A DNA stretch of 37,782 nucleotides, taken from positions 1 through 37,782 of the forward strand of contig CAISWS010000097.1 in assembly GCA_903889265.1 (NCBI GenBank), in the 5' to 3' direction. Shown here in pieces: positions 16,955 to 24,732 of the stretch (positions are counted from its first letter, which is position 1; every line of letters begins with the position of its first letter). Below the pieces are notes generated by a model that worked only from the letters and a program-made list of their open reading frames with translations, was not told the origin of the DNA and did no database searches. Both the position numbers and the translations under genes were made by a program. The stretch comes from an uncultured Bacteroidota bacterium (GTDB taxonomy: Bacteria; Bacteroidota; Bacteroidia; Chitinophagales; LD1).

Positions 16955-17992
16955 TTAACTCTCAAACCCAAGCCTCACCCGTAAATTGGAAGACAGCACC
17001 GGCAATTTGTGCCGCTCAATCATAAACGATGTCAGCTCCGCAAACTCACCAAAAATATAATGACTATCCAGCGCCCCCTTTAAATATTGCTTTCCCGTAC
17101 TGCCACCGGTACCGGTACGGGTACCAATCATGCGGTGTACCATATTCATATGCCGGTAACGCCAGGTAGCCAAATGTTCATCAATTTCAAGCAGCACATT
17201 CAGCAACTGATAGGGCAGTTGCAATAAAGGGTAATCCCGGTACATCATAATAAACAGGGCTGCCCTGCGCGCCTTCGGGCTTAAACTCCATTCAGGTTTC
17301 CTTTCTGAAGCCAGCATAATTTCTTCAAAGCGCGAGAGGTTGAATTTCTCTCCCTGCACTAAGCTTTCCGAGTAAATCGAATCATACGTTTTCCAAAACG
17401 GGTGCACCGGTTCTTTCATATCAACCCCGGGCCAGAATTCCTTTTTATCGAAAAACGGCATCCGTTCCAGCCAGTCATTCACCAAAGCAATCAGCGGCTT
17501 TTTATCCTCAGCCTTTTTTATAATTTCCACATCCTCGGGCTTTAGCTGGCTCACATAATATTCTTTACCATACCGGTGGTCCATCTTCAGGCCCAGGTAA
17601 GCTTCAAGCAATTTAAACTGTATGCTCTGAAAGCCGGATGCAGGTCGCAGCATATTCCTGAAATCCAGAAAATCAAGCGGGGTCATGGTTTCAAGAATGT
17701 TGATTTTATCAATCAACACCTGCATAATAGTAATAACCCGTTTCAACCGGTGGTTTACAATAAACAGGTCAGGCGAGCTATCCTGTATATTGGGTTGAGA
17801 TAAAATATCCATTACCGAACCCACCTCAAACAATATCTGCTTAAACCAAAGCTCGTACGATTGATGGATAACAATAAAAAGCATTTCATCATGCGCATGC
17901 TGGTGCCCCTCCTTATCGCTTTCTAATTGTTGCGCCCCTAATATTTTATCTAACTGCAGATAGTCGCTGTAGTATACTCCTTCGTTTGCCAT
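16955..17992 (-). CDS. kynA: Tryptophan 2,3-dioxygenase
   Basis: Heme enzyme that opens the indole ring of L-tryptophan to N-formylkynurenine, the first step of the kynurenine pathway; 345 residues. The distal-pocket block HDEMLFIVIHQSYELWFKQ (about 34-52), the RPASGFQSIQFKLLE segment and the LATWRYRHMNMVHRMIGTRT ... TGGSTG region are all present, so the active site looks intact. It begins at the ATG at 17990-17992; a near-consensus -7 box (TTACTTTG on the minus strand) lies about 30 nt upstream. It is unlinked to kmo, which is 6.6 kb away on the other strand. Copy 2 of the palindromic element lies between it and the aldehyde dehydrogenase gene. Confidence 0.95.
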   Translation of the reverse strand: MANEGVYYSDYLQLDKILGAQQLESDKEGHQHAHDEMLFIVIHQSYELWFKQILFEVGSVMDILSQPNIQDSSPDLFIVNHRLKRVITIMQVLIDKINILETMTPLDFLDFRNMLRPASGFQSIQFKLLEAYLGLKMDHRYGKEYYVSQLKPEDVEIIKKAEDKKPLIALVNDWLERMPFFDKKEFWPGVDMKEPVHPFWKTYDSIYSESLVQGEKFNLSRFEEIMLASERKPEWSLSPKARRAALFIMMYRDYPLLQLPYQLLNVLLEIDEHLATWRYRHMNMVHRMIGTRTGTGGSTGKQYLKGALDSHYIFGEFAELTSFMIERHKLPVLSSNLRVRLGFES

Positions 17993-18116
17993 AGTATTAA
18001 CTTTAATTGCGGCTCCAAAGTAATATTATCCTTTTTGTTGGCTGATAGTTTTAAAAATAAAAATGCCACCCGGTCGCAAGATGGCAATTTCATTTACATA
18101 TGATTTTTCCAGCCCT

Positions 18117-18261
18117 GTTTGAAATTAAAAAAAAGACTGCCTGACTCTAAGCGCACAAAATTCAATATAAAGCGCACAAAAAATATACTCTTGGTGGCCT
18201 TTGTATTGGCATTTTCCTTTGTGCTCTTTGTGTTAAATGGTATTGGGATTTAATTTTAAAC
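18117..18261. repeat. Palindromic TIR element, copy 2 (145 bp)
   Basis: It begins GTTTGAAATTAAA (18117-18129) and ends TTTAATTTTAAAC (18249-18261), complementary except for one base. The interior matches copies 1 and 3 (GCACAAA...CCTTTGTATTGGCATTTTC, CTTTGTGCTCTTTGTG). It has the same orientation as the other two copies. Its end is 5 nt from the stop codon of the minus-strand aldehyde dehydrogenase gene. Confidence 0.78.
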
Positions 18262-18266
18262 ACTGT

Positions 18267-19640
18267 CTACGGTTTAAATCCTCTCAAATGATATGCCTTA
18301 GGATGCGTAAACGCCCTCAACCCAACATGCGATAATGTAGCCCCAAATCCCGAGTGTTTACGTCCGCTCCATGGCAGTGGCGCACTTACCCGGTCGCAAC
18401 AGTTCCAATAGCCGGTACCTGAGTTTATTTTTGATAGTATTTTTTCTGCCCTCTCCTGGCTGGCGGTGTAAACCGCCGCAGTAAGTCCATAATCGCAATC
18501 CTGCATCAGCTTTATGGCCTCTGCATCATCCTTCACTTTCATAATACCAATCACCGGCCCGAAAGACTCCTCTTTCATTACACTCATTTCATGATTTACG
18601 TCAACCAAAACGGTAGGCTCATAATAGTAGCCTCTGTGCTCAGGGGCTTTGCCACCAGTTAATATTTTGGCGCCTTTGGCAACTGCATCTTTAACCTGCG
18701 CAGCAACAAACTCAAGCTGTGGTTTGCGGGTTAACGGGCCAATGTAAACGCCTTCCTCATCAGGCCGTGCCATTTTATAGCCTTTTACTTCTTTCACAAA
18801 TTCATGCACATAGGCATCATATACTTTTTCATGCACATAAATACGCTCTACCGAGCAGCAGCTTTGGCCATTGTTATAAAAAGCGCCATCGGCCGTGCCT
18901 GCGGCAATGCCTTTAATGTCTACCACATCATCTGCCACATAAAGCGGGTCCTTGCCACCTAACTCCAACTGGCAGGGAACCATCTTAGGTGCCACCTTTT
19001 CATAAATATACTGACCGGTTTTATACGAGCCTGTAAAGAAATATCCGTCAAAAGGAAGTTCAAGCAAAGCCTTGCCAACTTCACCGCCCCCAATAGCCAC
19101 TTGGAAAACATCATCAGGCACCCCTGCTTTTTTCAAAGCCTTCTCAATTTCCAAACCGGTCAGTGATGAATGTTCTGAAGGTTTGTACAACACTGAATTA
19201 CCTGCAAGCAGCGCAGGTACAAAAACATTAACCCCCACCAGGTAAGGATAATTCCAGGCAGATATATTACAAACCACACCCAGCGGTTCGTAAACTATCT
19301 TCTCACCCAAGCCATCTTCCCGGGTCATCCACTCGTCCGCCAGATATTTTTCAGCATTATTAGTAAGCCAGCTAATCCGGGCGCATGCTCCGTTTACCTC
19401 GTTGGCAGATTGCTGCAAAGGCTTGCCTACTTCCGAAGTCAAAACTTTAGATAATGCATCAATATTCTCCTTCAATATCGCAGCAAATTTCTGAATAACT
19501 GCTACACGTTCATTTAAAGGAACAGCATGCCATTTCTTCTGCCCATGTTGAAGAGCGGTTAACTTTTGATGCACCGTGCTTGCACTATCTTCGTGCAGGT
19601 CTGCAATTACTTCTTCAGTAGCGGGGTTTATTACTTTCAT
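18267..19640 (-). CDS. NAD(P)-dependent aldehyde dehydrogenase
   Basis: Aldehyde dehydrogenase superfamily, 457 residues. Active-site landmarks are Asn130 (ISAWNYP), Glu226 (LELGGKDP) and the catalytic Cys261 in FYNNGQSCC; the cofactor loop FTGSYKTG is at 202-209. It oxidises an aldehyde to the acid. Its context suggests a succinate-semialdehyde- or gamma-glutamyl-aldehyde-type substrate: the next two genes upstream on the same strand are a class I amidotransferase of the PuuD type and an iron alcohol dehydrogenase. A palindromic element sits in the 204-nt gap to the amidotransferase gene, so transcription may be reduced at that point. Confidence 0.9.
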   Translation of the reverse strand: MKVINPATEEVIADLHEDSASTVHQKLTALQHGQKKWHAVPLNERVAVIQKFAAILKENIDALSKVLTSEVGKPLQQSANEVNGACARISWLTNNAEKYLADEWMTREDGLGEKIVYEPLGVVCNISAWNYPYLVGVNVFVPALLAGNSVLYKPSEHSSLTGLEIEKALKKAGVPDDVFQVAIGGGEVGKALLELPFDGYFFTGSYKTGQYIYEKVAPKMVPCQLELGGKDPLYVADDVVDIKGIAAGTADGAFYNNGQSCCSVERIYVHEKVYDAYVHEFVKEVKGYKMARPDEEGVYIGPLTRKPQLEFVAAQVKDAVAKGAKILTGGKAPEHRGYYYEPTVLVDVNHEMSVMKEESFGPVIGIMKVKDDAEAIKLMQDCDYGLTAAVYTASQERAEKILSKINSGTGYWNCCDRVSAPLPWSGRKHSGFGATLSHVGLRAFTHPKAYHLRGFKP

Positions 19641-19676
19641 TTTTATGTTTTAATACTTTTTTAAACCTTACAGGCT

Positions 19677-19822
19677 GTTTAAAATAAAAGAAATACAGGT
19701 CAACACCAAGAGCACAAAGTTCAATACAAAGAACACCAAAAAAACATCCTCTTTGTGGGCTTTGTATTTGCATTTCCCTTTGTGTTCTTTGTGCTAAATT
19801 GCATTGGGATTTAATTTTAAAC
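19677..19822. repeat. Palindromic TIR element, copy 3 (146 bp)
   Basis: It begins GTTTAAAATAAAA (19677-19689) and ends TTTAATTTTAAAC (19810-19822), with complementarity extending outward (CTTA-A--CTG). Interior blocks such as AGCACAAAG...CTTTGTGCT pair with each other. It shares orientation and layout with the copies at 7317 and 18117 and ends 22 nt from the stop codon of the amidotransferase gene. Confidence 0.8.
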
Positions 19823-19844
19823 AGTGTCTAAGTGGTTAATTTCT

Positions 19845-20552
19845 CTATGCATTTCTTCTAACTGCCTCTAAAAATTTCTCCCGCACGTTTTTTGAAAGTG
19901 GATTATTTTCTTTATCCAAAATTCTTTCGGGATGCCACTGCACCGCCAGCAACCAGGGCTCGCCCTCTTTTACCTTCCACTCAATAGCCTCAACTACTCC
20001 ATCGGGCGATACCGCACTAGCCATCAACTCATCACTGATACGGCCAACGGCCTGATGGTGTGCGCTATTAATATTTCCGGTAGCTAGTCCCGAAACCTGG
20101 TTCAATAAAGAATTAGGCACAATTGAAACCGCATGCTGCCCATCCACATCACCATGCCTGCGGTGATCGTTCTTGCCTGCCTCTTCCAAATCCTGGATTA
20201 AATCTCCCCCCAATGCCACATTTACCAATTGTAAACCTCTGCAAATGGCCAGCACCGGATGGTCAAAATTCAATGCCGTCTCAAACACATGCATTTCAAA
20301 TTCATCACGCTTTTCATTAAAGGTTTCAGGCTTGTTGGGATAATCCGTTCTTTCGTTTTCGTAAAACTTCGGGCAGGTATCTATGCCACCGGTTAGCACA
20401 ATGCCATCGCAATCTTCAATATCATCCCAATTCTGTTTTTCCCAACTCAATTCTACCAGTTCAATATCTGCATCATCACCAATTATCCATGTAGGGTAAT
20501 TCTCATACCGGGCTTCAGAAAAAGTAATGCCTATCTTAATTTTTTGCGACAC
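19845..20552 (-). CDS. Class I glutamine amidotransferase, peptidase C26 (gamma-glutamyl-GABA hydrolase-like)
   Basis: Cytoplasmic gamma-glutamyl hydrolase of 235 residues. The catalytic Cys104 lies in LAICRGLQLVN, and the His207/Glu209 pair in VQWHPER completes the triad; the oxyanion segment is LTGGIDTCPKFY. It is close to PuuD, which frees GABA (or another amine-derived acid) from its gamma-glutamyl conjugate. The start is unusual: no ATG is available at the right place, and GTG at 20550-20552 gives the natural N-terminus SQKIKIGITFS. It begins 14 nt after the iron alcohol dehydrogenase stop, so the two are cotranscribed. Confidence 0.88.
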   Translation of the reverse strand: MSQKIKIGITFSEARYENYPTWIIGDDADIELVELSWEKQNWDDIEDCDGIVLTGGIDTCPKFYENERTDYPNKPETFNEKRDEFEMHVFETALNFDHPVLAICRGLQLVNVALGGDLIQDLEEAGKNDHRRHGDVDGQHAVSIVPNSLLNQVSGLATGNINSAHHQAVGRISDELMASAVSPDGVVEAIEWKVKEGEPWLLAVQWHPERILDKENNPLSKNVREKFLEAVRRNA

Positions 20553-20566
20553 TGGCTATAGTTTTA

Positions 20567-21706
20567 TTAAAGTGCTTCTCCGTATATTTTTCTGAAATCA
20601 GCACGGCTAACCGGCTTAGGGTTATTCGGGTGTGCAAAATCAGCAAACGCCAGGTCCGCAAGGGTCTCCAGATGTTCTTCCTTAACGCCTATTTCACGCA
20701 ACCGGTGCGGTATATTTACTTTGGTGTTCAAATCAAAAAGATAATTTACCACACCTTCGCCGCTTTCATCTTTCAATTCAAAAATGCGCGCCATCCTGCG
20801 GAATTTCTCCTCAAAACCATCAATGTTAAACCGCATACCATGCGGAATGTTTACAGCGTTAGCCAAACCGTGGTGCGTATCCAGTAAGCTCGACAACGGA
20901 TGCGCTAACGAGTGCACCACCCCCAATCCTTTTTGAAACGCCACAGCGCCCATCATACTTGCCATCAGCATATTTGAGCGGCTTTCCAAATCAGGCTTGT
21001 TGGTGGCTTTCTCTAACGATAATGAAATCAAACGCATGCCTTCCAAAGCTATACCATCGCACATAGGATGGTAGTTCTTCGCTAAAAATGCTTCCATGTT
21101 ATGCGTAAGGGCATCCATACCGGTTGCAGCGGTAATAAAACCGGGCAATTCCATAGTTAAAACCGGATCGGCAAAAACAATCTTTGCCAATAATTTTGGC
21201 GAGAAAAGTATCTTCTTCTGGTGCGTTACATCATCAGCAATAATAGCACTGCGGCCTACTTCACTACCCGTACCGCTGGTAGTTGGTATGGTTACAAAAT
21301 GAGGCACATCGTTGGTAACGTATATGTCGCCGCCAATCAGGTCATCATATTTAAACAGGTCCTCGCGGTGGTTAACGCGTAAAACTATCGCACGGGCAAC
21401 ATCCAAAGCGGCACCTCCGCCAATACCAACAATACAATCGCTTTTGGTAGCATCCCACATATCGCCACCCTTGTAAACATCACTCTTAACCGGGTTTTTA
21501 TGTATGTCGCTAAATACCTCGGCTGCCAATCCTTTGGCTTTTAAATCAGCCACAATTGCTTTAAAGAAATCAAGCTGGGCAACATTAGGGTCAGTAACCA
21601 CCAGCGGACGGCTCAAGCCGTTTTTCTTTAAATAATCAGGCAGTTCCTTCACAACATTGGCGCCAAAACGGATGGTAGTAGGGAAATTAAATTGCGAAAT
21701 GCTCAT
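20567..21706 (-). CDS. Iron-containing alcohol dehydrogenase
   Basis: Group III (Fe-type) alcohol dehydrogenase of 379 residues. NAD-binding GIGGGAALDVARA (94-106) and PTTSGTGSEV (141-150) are intact. The metal ligands expected from the family are Asp198 and His202 (GMDALTHNMEAF), His265 (VVHSLAHPL) and His279 (DTHHGLANA). It may interconvert an alcohol and a semialdehyde, for example 4-hydroxybutyrate and succinate semialdehyde, given the neighbours, but the substrate is inferred only. It is the first gene of the putative three-gene operon and has a good promoter at 21753-21782. Confidence 0.9.
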   Translation of the reverse strand: MSISQFNFPTTIRFGANVVKELPDYLKKNGLSRPLVVTDPNVAQLDFFKAIVADLKAKGLAAEVFSDIHKNPVKSDVYKGGDMWDATKSDCIVGIGGGAALDVARAIVLRVNHREDLFKYDDLIGGDIYVTNDVPHFVTIPTTSGTGSEVGRSAIIADDVTHQKKILFSPKLLAKIVFADPVLTMELPGFITAATGMDALTHNMEAFLAKNYHPMCDGIALEGMRLISLSLEKATNKPDLESRSNMLMASMMGAVAFQKGLGVVHSLAHPLSSLLDTHHGLANAVNIPHGMRFNIDGFEEKFRRMARIFELKDESGEGVVNYLFDLNTKVNIPHRLREIGVKEEHLETLADLAFADFAHPNNPKPVSRADFRKIYGEAL

Positions 21707-21752
21707 TGCGTTGGTATTTAGAATTTAGTTTTAGGTTTAATGATTCGAGGCG

Positions 21753-21782
21753 CAAACTTACTGGAGTAGAAGCGAAAACAAA
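21753..21782 (-). promoter_or_regulatory. Promoter of the Fe-ADH / amidotransferase / ALDH operon
   Basis: On the minus strand, TTTG (21779-21782) is followed after 18 nt by TAAGTTTG (21753-21760), a full match to the Bacteroidota -7 element TAnnTTTG with a -33 element at near-standard spacing (19-21 is typical). The expected transcript start is about 40 nt before the ATG at 21706. Confidence 0.65.
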
Positions 21783-21846
21783 AATGATATTTGTGAGAAA
21801 TCCCAAGTTTAAGGGGATTTAGCAAAAAAGAGAGCAAAACCGGAAT

Positions 21847-22101
21847 TTAGTCATAAACTTCACTGCGATGTGCCACTTTTAAAACCTGGATTTCATTTCC
21901 CGAAAGGTCGAAAATAACCCTGTAGTCACCAATTCGATAGCGCCATTCTCCTAATAAAGGGTTTGTGAGTTTTTTAACCTCACTGAGATTTTCGGTAGCC
22001 GCGTGTTGAGTAAGCTTTTCTATGATTCGCCTCTGAGTTTGCTTGTCCGGTTTCTTTAATTCCCTTGCAGCTCTATCTGAAAAATTAACTTCAAAGCCCA
22101 T
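21847..22101 (-). CDS. RelE/ParE-type toxin
   Basis: Toxin of a type II toxin-antitoxin pair, 84 residues, typical of RelE/ParE. It has the N-terminal strand-helix (FEVNFSDRAARELKKPDKQTQRRIIEKL), the central LTNPLLGEWRYRIGDYRVIFDL block and the C-terminal strand-plus-His KVAHRSEVY. RelE-like members cut mRNA at the ribosome; ParE-like ones poison gyrase. The GEWRYRIGDYRVIF pattern with a C-terminal H-R-x-x-VY favours the RelE/YoeB-like side. The toxin ATG (22099-22101) overlaps the antitoxin stop by 11 nt, so translation is coupled. Confidence 0.88.
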   Translation of the reverse strand: MGFEVNFSDRAARELKKPDKQTQRRIIEKLTQHAATENLSEVKKLTNPLLGEWRYRIGDYRVIFDLSGNEIQVLKVAHRSEVYD

Positions 22102-22279
22102 TGGCTAAGGATGAAAGTGAAACTTTTTTACCCCGCTTAATTTGTTTACGGCTTTCCTCGATATCCGCCATGTACTCTTTAAGGGAAACCTGCTGATAAT
22201 CAATGTTCAGCTTATTTGCCAATTCCTTTAAAAAGGCTTCTTCCTTTTTTGACTTCGGTTTAAATATCAAATAGCTCAT
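22091..22279 (-). CDS. Antitoxin of the RelE/ParE pair
   Basis: Small 62-residue protein encoded immediately before the toxin and overlapping it. The C-terminal half is highly charged (EYMADIEESRKQIKRGKKVSLSSL), as expected for the toxin-wrapping helix of an antitoxin. The N-terminal half (MSYLIFKPKSKKEEAFLKELANKLNI) is the form seen in Bacteroidota antitoxins that lack an obvious DNA-binding domain. The assignment comes mainly from position, size and overlap. It is divergent from the alcohol dehydrogenase gene at 22432. Confidence 0.78.
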   Translation of the reverse strand: MSYLIFKPKSKKEEAFLKELANKLNIDYQQVSLKEYMADIEESRKQIKRGKKVSLSSLANGL

Positions 22280-22372
22280 ATGCTCCGTTTATTCTCACGA
22301 ATTTAGCAAAATACTCCTCATCAATATGCGTTTCGTTATTGTAAATTAATTTAATGGGCCCGGAAATTTCCC

Positions 22373-22402
22373 TTGCTTTAAAACTTTAAATCCGAATCTT
22401 TG
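22373..22402 (+). promoter_or_regulatory. Promoter of the zinc alcohol dehydrogenase gene
   Basis: TTG (22373-22375), a 19-nt spacer and AATCTTTG (22395-22402) give a good Bacteroidota promoter with one mismatch in the -7 box TAnnTTTG. It lies 29 nt upstream of the ATG at 22432. Confidence 0.5.
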
Positions 22403-22431
22403 TTTCCTCAATTCAAAAAACCACACCAATT

Positions 22432-23475
22432 ATGAGTAACGCAAAAGGATACGCAGCACAAAATGCAACAACGCCCCTGGGGCCATTTAAGTTTGAAAGA
22501 AGGGAACCCGGTGCACATGATGTAGAAATTGAAATACTTTATTGTGGTGTATGCCATTCCGATATCCACCAGGCCCGTAACGAATGGGGCGGCTCTATCT
22601 TCCCAATGGTGCCTGGCCACGAAATTGTTGGCAAAGTAACCCGCGTTGGTGCACACGTTAAGAATTTTAAGGCCGGAGACTTAGCCGGGGTAGGTTGTTT
22701 GGTAGGCTCTTGTAAGTCTTGCCCAAGCTGCGAACAGGGTTTAGAGCAATACTGCGAAAAAGGTATGGTGGGCACTTATAACGGCAGAGATAAAGATGGC
22801 AGCCCTACTTATGGCGGCTATTCCGATAAGATTGTAACCAACGAAGAATTTGTGCTAAAGGTGTCTGAAAAACTTTCATTAGAGCGGGTTGCCCCTTTGC
22901 TGTGCGCCGGAATTACCACTTACTCACCATTACGTCAATGGAAAGTAGGAAAGGGCCATAGGCTGGCCGTAGTTGGCCTGGGTGGACTTGGCCACATGGC
23001 TGTAAAGCTGGGTGTTAGCATGGGTGCTGAGGTAACTGTTCTAAGCACCTCCGCTAAAAAAGAAGCAGATGCAAAAGAGTTGGGCGCTCACAAATTTGTG
23101 GTAACCAAAGATGAAGCGTCTTTAGCCACGGTAAAAAACTACTTCGATTTTATTATTGATACAGTTTCTGCCGAGCATGACCTCAACCTTTATTTATCCT
23201 TACTCCGTTTAGACGGAACCATGATTTTGCTGGGTGTTCCACCCACCGCCCCACAGGTTGCAGCCTTTAACTTAATAGGCAAACGCAGAAGACTGGCCGG
23301 CTCCTTAATTGGCGGAATAAAAGAAACGCAGGAAATGCTGGACTACTGCGCCGAGCACAACATTATGAGCGATGTAGAAGTAATTCCCATCAGCGAAATA
23401 AACAACGCCTACGAGCGGATGATTAAAGGCGATGTACACTACCGCTTTGTAATAGACCTTAAAACCCTGAATTAG
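22432..23475 (+). CDS. Zinc-dependent NAD(P) alcohol dehydrogenase (YahK/CAD-like)
   Basis: Medium-chain dehydrogenase of 347 residues. Catalytic zinc ligands are Cys41 (CGVCHSD) and the His63-Glu64 pair (VPGHEIVG), with a further Cys in APLLCAGITTYSPL. Structural zinc is held by Cys94, Cys97, Cys100 and Cys108. The cofactor loop is VVGLGGLGHMAVKLG. The arrangement matches the YahK / cinnamyl-alcohol-dehydrogenase branch, which reduces a wide range of aldehydes with NADPH. It is transcribed alone, and a strong hairpin (23619-23645) lies about 145 nt downstream of the stop. Confidence 0.93.
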   Translation: MSNAKGYAAQNATTPLGPFKFERREPGAHDVEIEILYCGVCHSDIHQARNEWGGSIFPMVPGHEIVGKVTRVGAHVKNFKAGDLAGVGCLVGSCKSCPSCEQGLEQYCEKGMVGTYNGRDKDGSPTYGGYSDKIVTNEEFVLKVSEKLSLERVAPLLCAGITTYSPLRQWKVGKGHRLAVVGLGGLGHMAVKLGVSMGAEVTVLSTSAKKEADAKELGAHKFVVTKDEASLATVKNYFDFIIDTVSAEHDLNLYLSLLRLDGTMILLGVPPTAPQVAAFNLIGKRRRLAGSLIGGIKETQEMLDYCAEHNIMSDVEVIPISEINNAYERMIKGDVHYRFVIDLKTLN

Positions 23476-23618
23476 GAAATTGTCCAAATCAGGATTGAAT
23501 ACGGATTAAAGGATAAACAGACGATAAATTTTAATCAACTGTATTTGCTGCGTTTAAGCCCTCAAATCCGAACTAAACTTCTTCGATAAATGCCTTTCCT
23601 GAATTTGCATTGGCATTT

Positions 23619-23658
23619 CCCCTCTCTTTTTTTCAAAGAGAGGGGATGTCCGGAGGAC
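23619..23658 (+). terminator. Double hairpin after the alcohol dehydrogenase gene
   Basis: CCCCTCTCTTT (23619-23629) and AAAGAGAGGGG (23635-23645) form a perfect 11-bp stem with loop TTTTC. A second small stem, GTCC-GGA-GGAC (23648-23658), and the tail GGGGTGAG follow. A near copy with compensating base changes is at 26425-26464. There is no T-tract after the stem, so it may be a repeat or structured element rather than a classical terminator. Confidence 0.55.
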
Positions 23659-23758
23659 AGGGGTGAGTTGGCTGCCGGCTATTTTCCTAAGAAGCACATT
23701 CAATCCTGATGCAGGCATTGCCCTTTTTTGCCTAACTTTAAATACAAAATCTCCCGCC

Positions 23759-24589
23759 ATGAAAAATCTGATACTCCTGCTTTTCCTGTACGGAACGCTT
23801 TCTGCCCAAACTCCCTCCTGCTGTTCTGCTCCCATGACTGAGCAAAACCGGATGCTGGCTATGAATTCAGATTTTCTAAAGTCACATCTTCCTCCAACGC
23901 CGTTTTTTCTGCAAAACAGCCAGGGCAACATGGTGAGCTTTAAAACACCTGACGGAAAAACAGGCAGAGCTTACTACGTAAAAAGTGACCAGCCCACAGA
24001 TAATGTGCTGTTTGTGTTTCAGGAATGGTGGGGAGTGAACGATTATATTAAGCAGGTGGCAGATAAATACAAAGAGGAGTTAGGCAACGTAAACATCTGT
24101 GCCATTGACTTGTACGACGGCAAAATTGCCACTACCCCCGAAGAAGCTCAAAAATACATGAGCGAACTTAAAGACGACCGGGCTAACGCCATTATACAAG
24201 GTGCTATAGAGTACGTCGGCTCAAAAGCAAAAATTGCAACCATTGGTTGGTGCATGGGCGGCGGCTGGTCATTACAGGCAGCCTTAATTGCTGGTAATAA
24301 AACAGTTGGCTGCGTAGTTTATTATGGCATGCCCGAAAAAAACATTGAAAGGCTTAAAACCCTCAACTCTGATGTAATTGGCTTTTTCGGCACCCAGGAT
24401 AAATTCATTAATCCTGAAGTAGTAAAGGCTTTTGAGAAAGACATGAATAAAGCTGGCAAAAAACTAACCGTACATAATTACGATGCCGTCCACGCCTTTG
24501 CCAACCCCAGCAACCCCAGGTTCAATAAAGAATACGCCGAAGATGCCCACGCAAAGGCATTGGCTTATTTAAAGGCGAAGTTTAAATAA
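23759..24589 (+). CDS. Dienelactone hydrolase family protein, exported
   Basis: Alpha/beta hydrolase of the dienelactone hydrolase family, 276 residues with an N-terminal signal peptide (MKNLILLLFLYGTLSAQ), so probably periplasmic; Cys21-Cys22 just after the cleavage region could allow a lipoprotein instead. The family triad is visible: Cys165 in GWCMGGGW, Asp214 in GTQDKF and His245 in AVHAFANP. The conserved Glu of the QEWWGVN segment (Glu89) is also present. A frame beginning 32 codons earlier overlaps the double hairpin and destroys the signal peptide, so the ATG at 23759 is chosen. Substrate unknown. Confidence 0.9.
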   Translation: MKNLILLLFLYGTLSAQTPSCCSAPMTEQNRMLAMNSDFLKSHLPPTPFFLQNSQGNMVSFKTPDGKTGRAYYVKSDQPTDNVLFVFQEWWGVNDYIKQVADKYKEELGNVNICAIDLYDGKIATTPEEAQKYMSELKDDRANAIIQGAIEYVGSKAKIATIGWCMGGGWSLQAALIAGNKTVGCVVYYGMPEKNIERLKTLNSDVIGFFGTQDKFINPEVVKAFEKDMNKAGKKLTVHNYDAVHAFANPSNPRFNKEYAEDAHAKALAYLKAKFK

Positions 24590-24659
24590 GCGCGGGTATA
24601 GCCTTATATAAACAACCGTACCGCTTACAAATCTTATGCATCCCTTTGCGCTCTTTGCT

Positions 24660-24675
24660 CCCGATAGTCATCGGG
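24660..24675. repeat. Short CCCGAT/ATCGGG hairpin
   Basis: CCCGAT-AGTC-ATCGGG is a perfect 6-bp stem with a 4-nt loop in the 162-nt gap between the dienelactone hydrolase and tetR genes. No T-tract follows; it looks like a common short Bacteroidota intergenic palindrome. Confidence 0.35.
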
Positions 24676-24701
24676 ATTGCGGTACCCCCCAAAACTAACA
24701 C

Positions 24702-24732
24702 TTGTTTGTTTCAAATACAATTATTAGCTTTG
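24702..24732 (+). promoter_or_regulatory. Promoter of tetR (and probably paaA)
   Basis: TTG (24702-24704), a 20-nt spacer and TAGCTTTG (24725-24732) fully match the Bacteroidota promoter pattern. Transcription would begin near 24739, about 13 nt before the ATG at 24752. This is among the clearest promoters in the window and may serve the downstream paa genes too, because tetR and paaA are only 56 nt apart. Confidence 0.65.
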
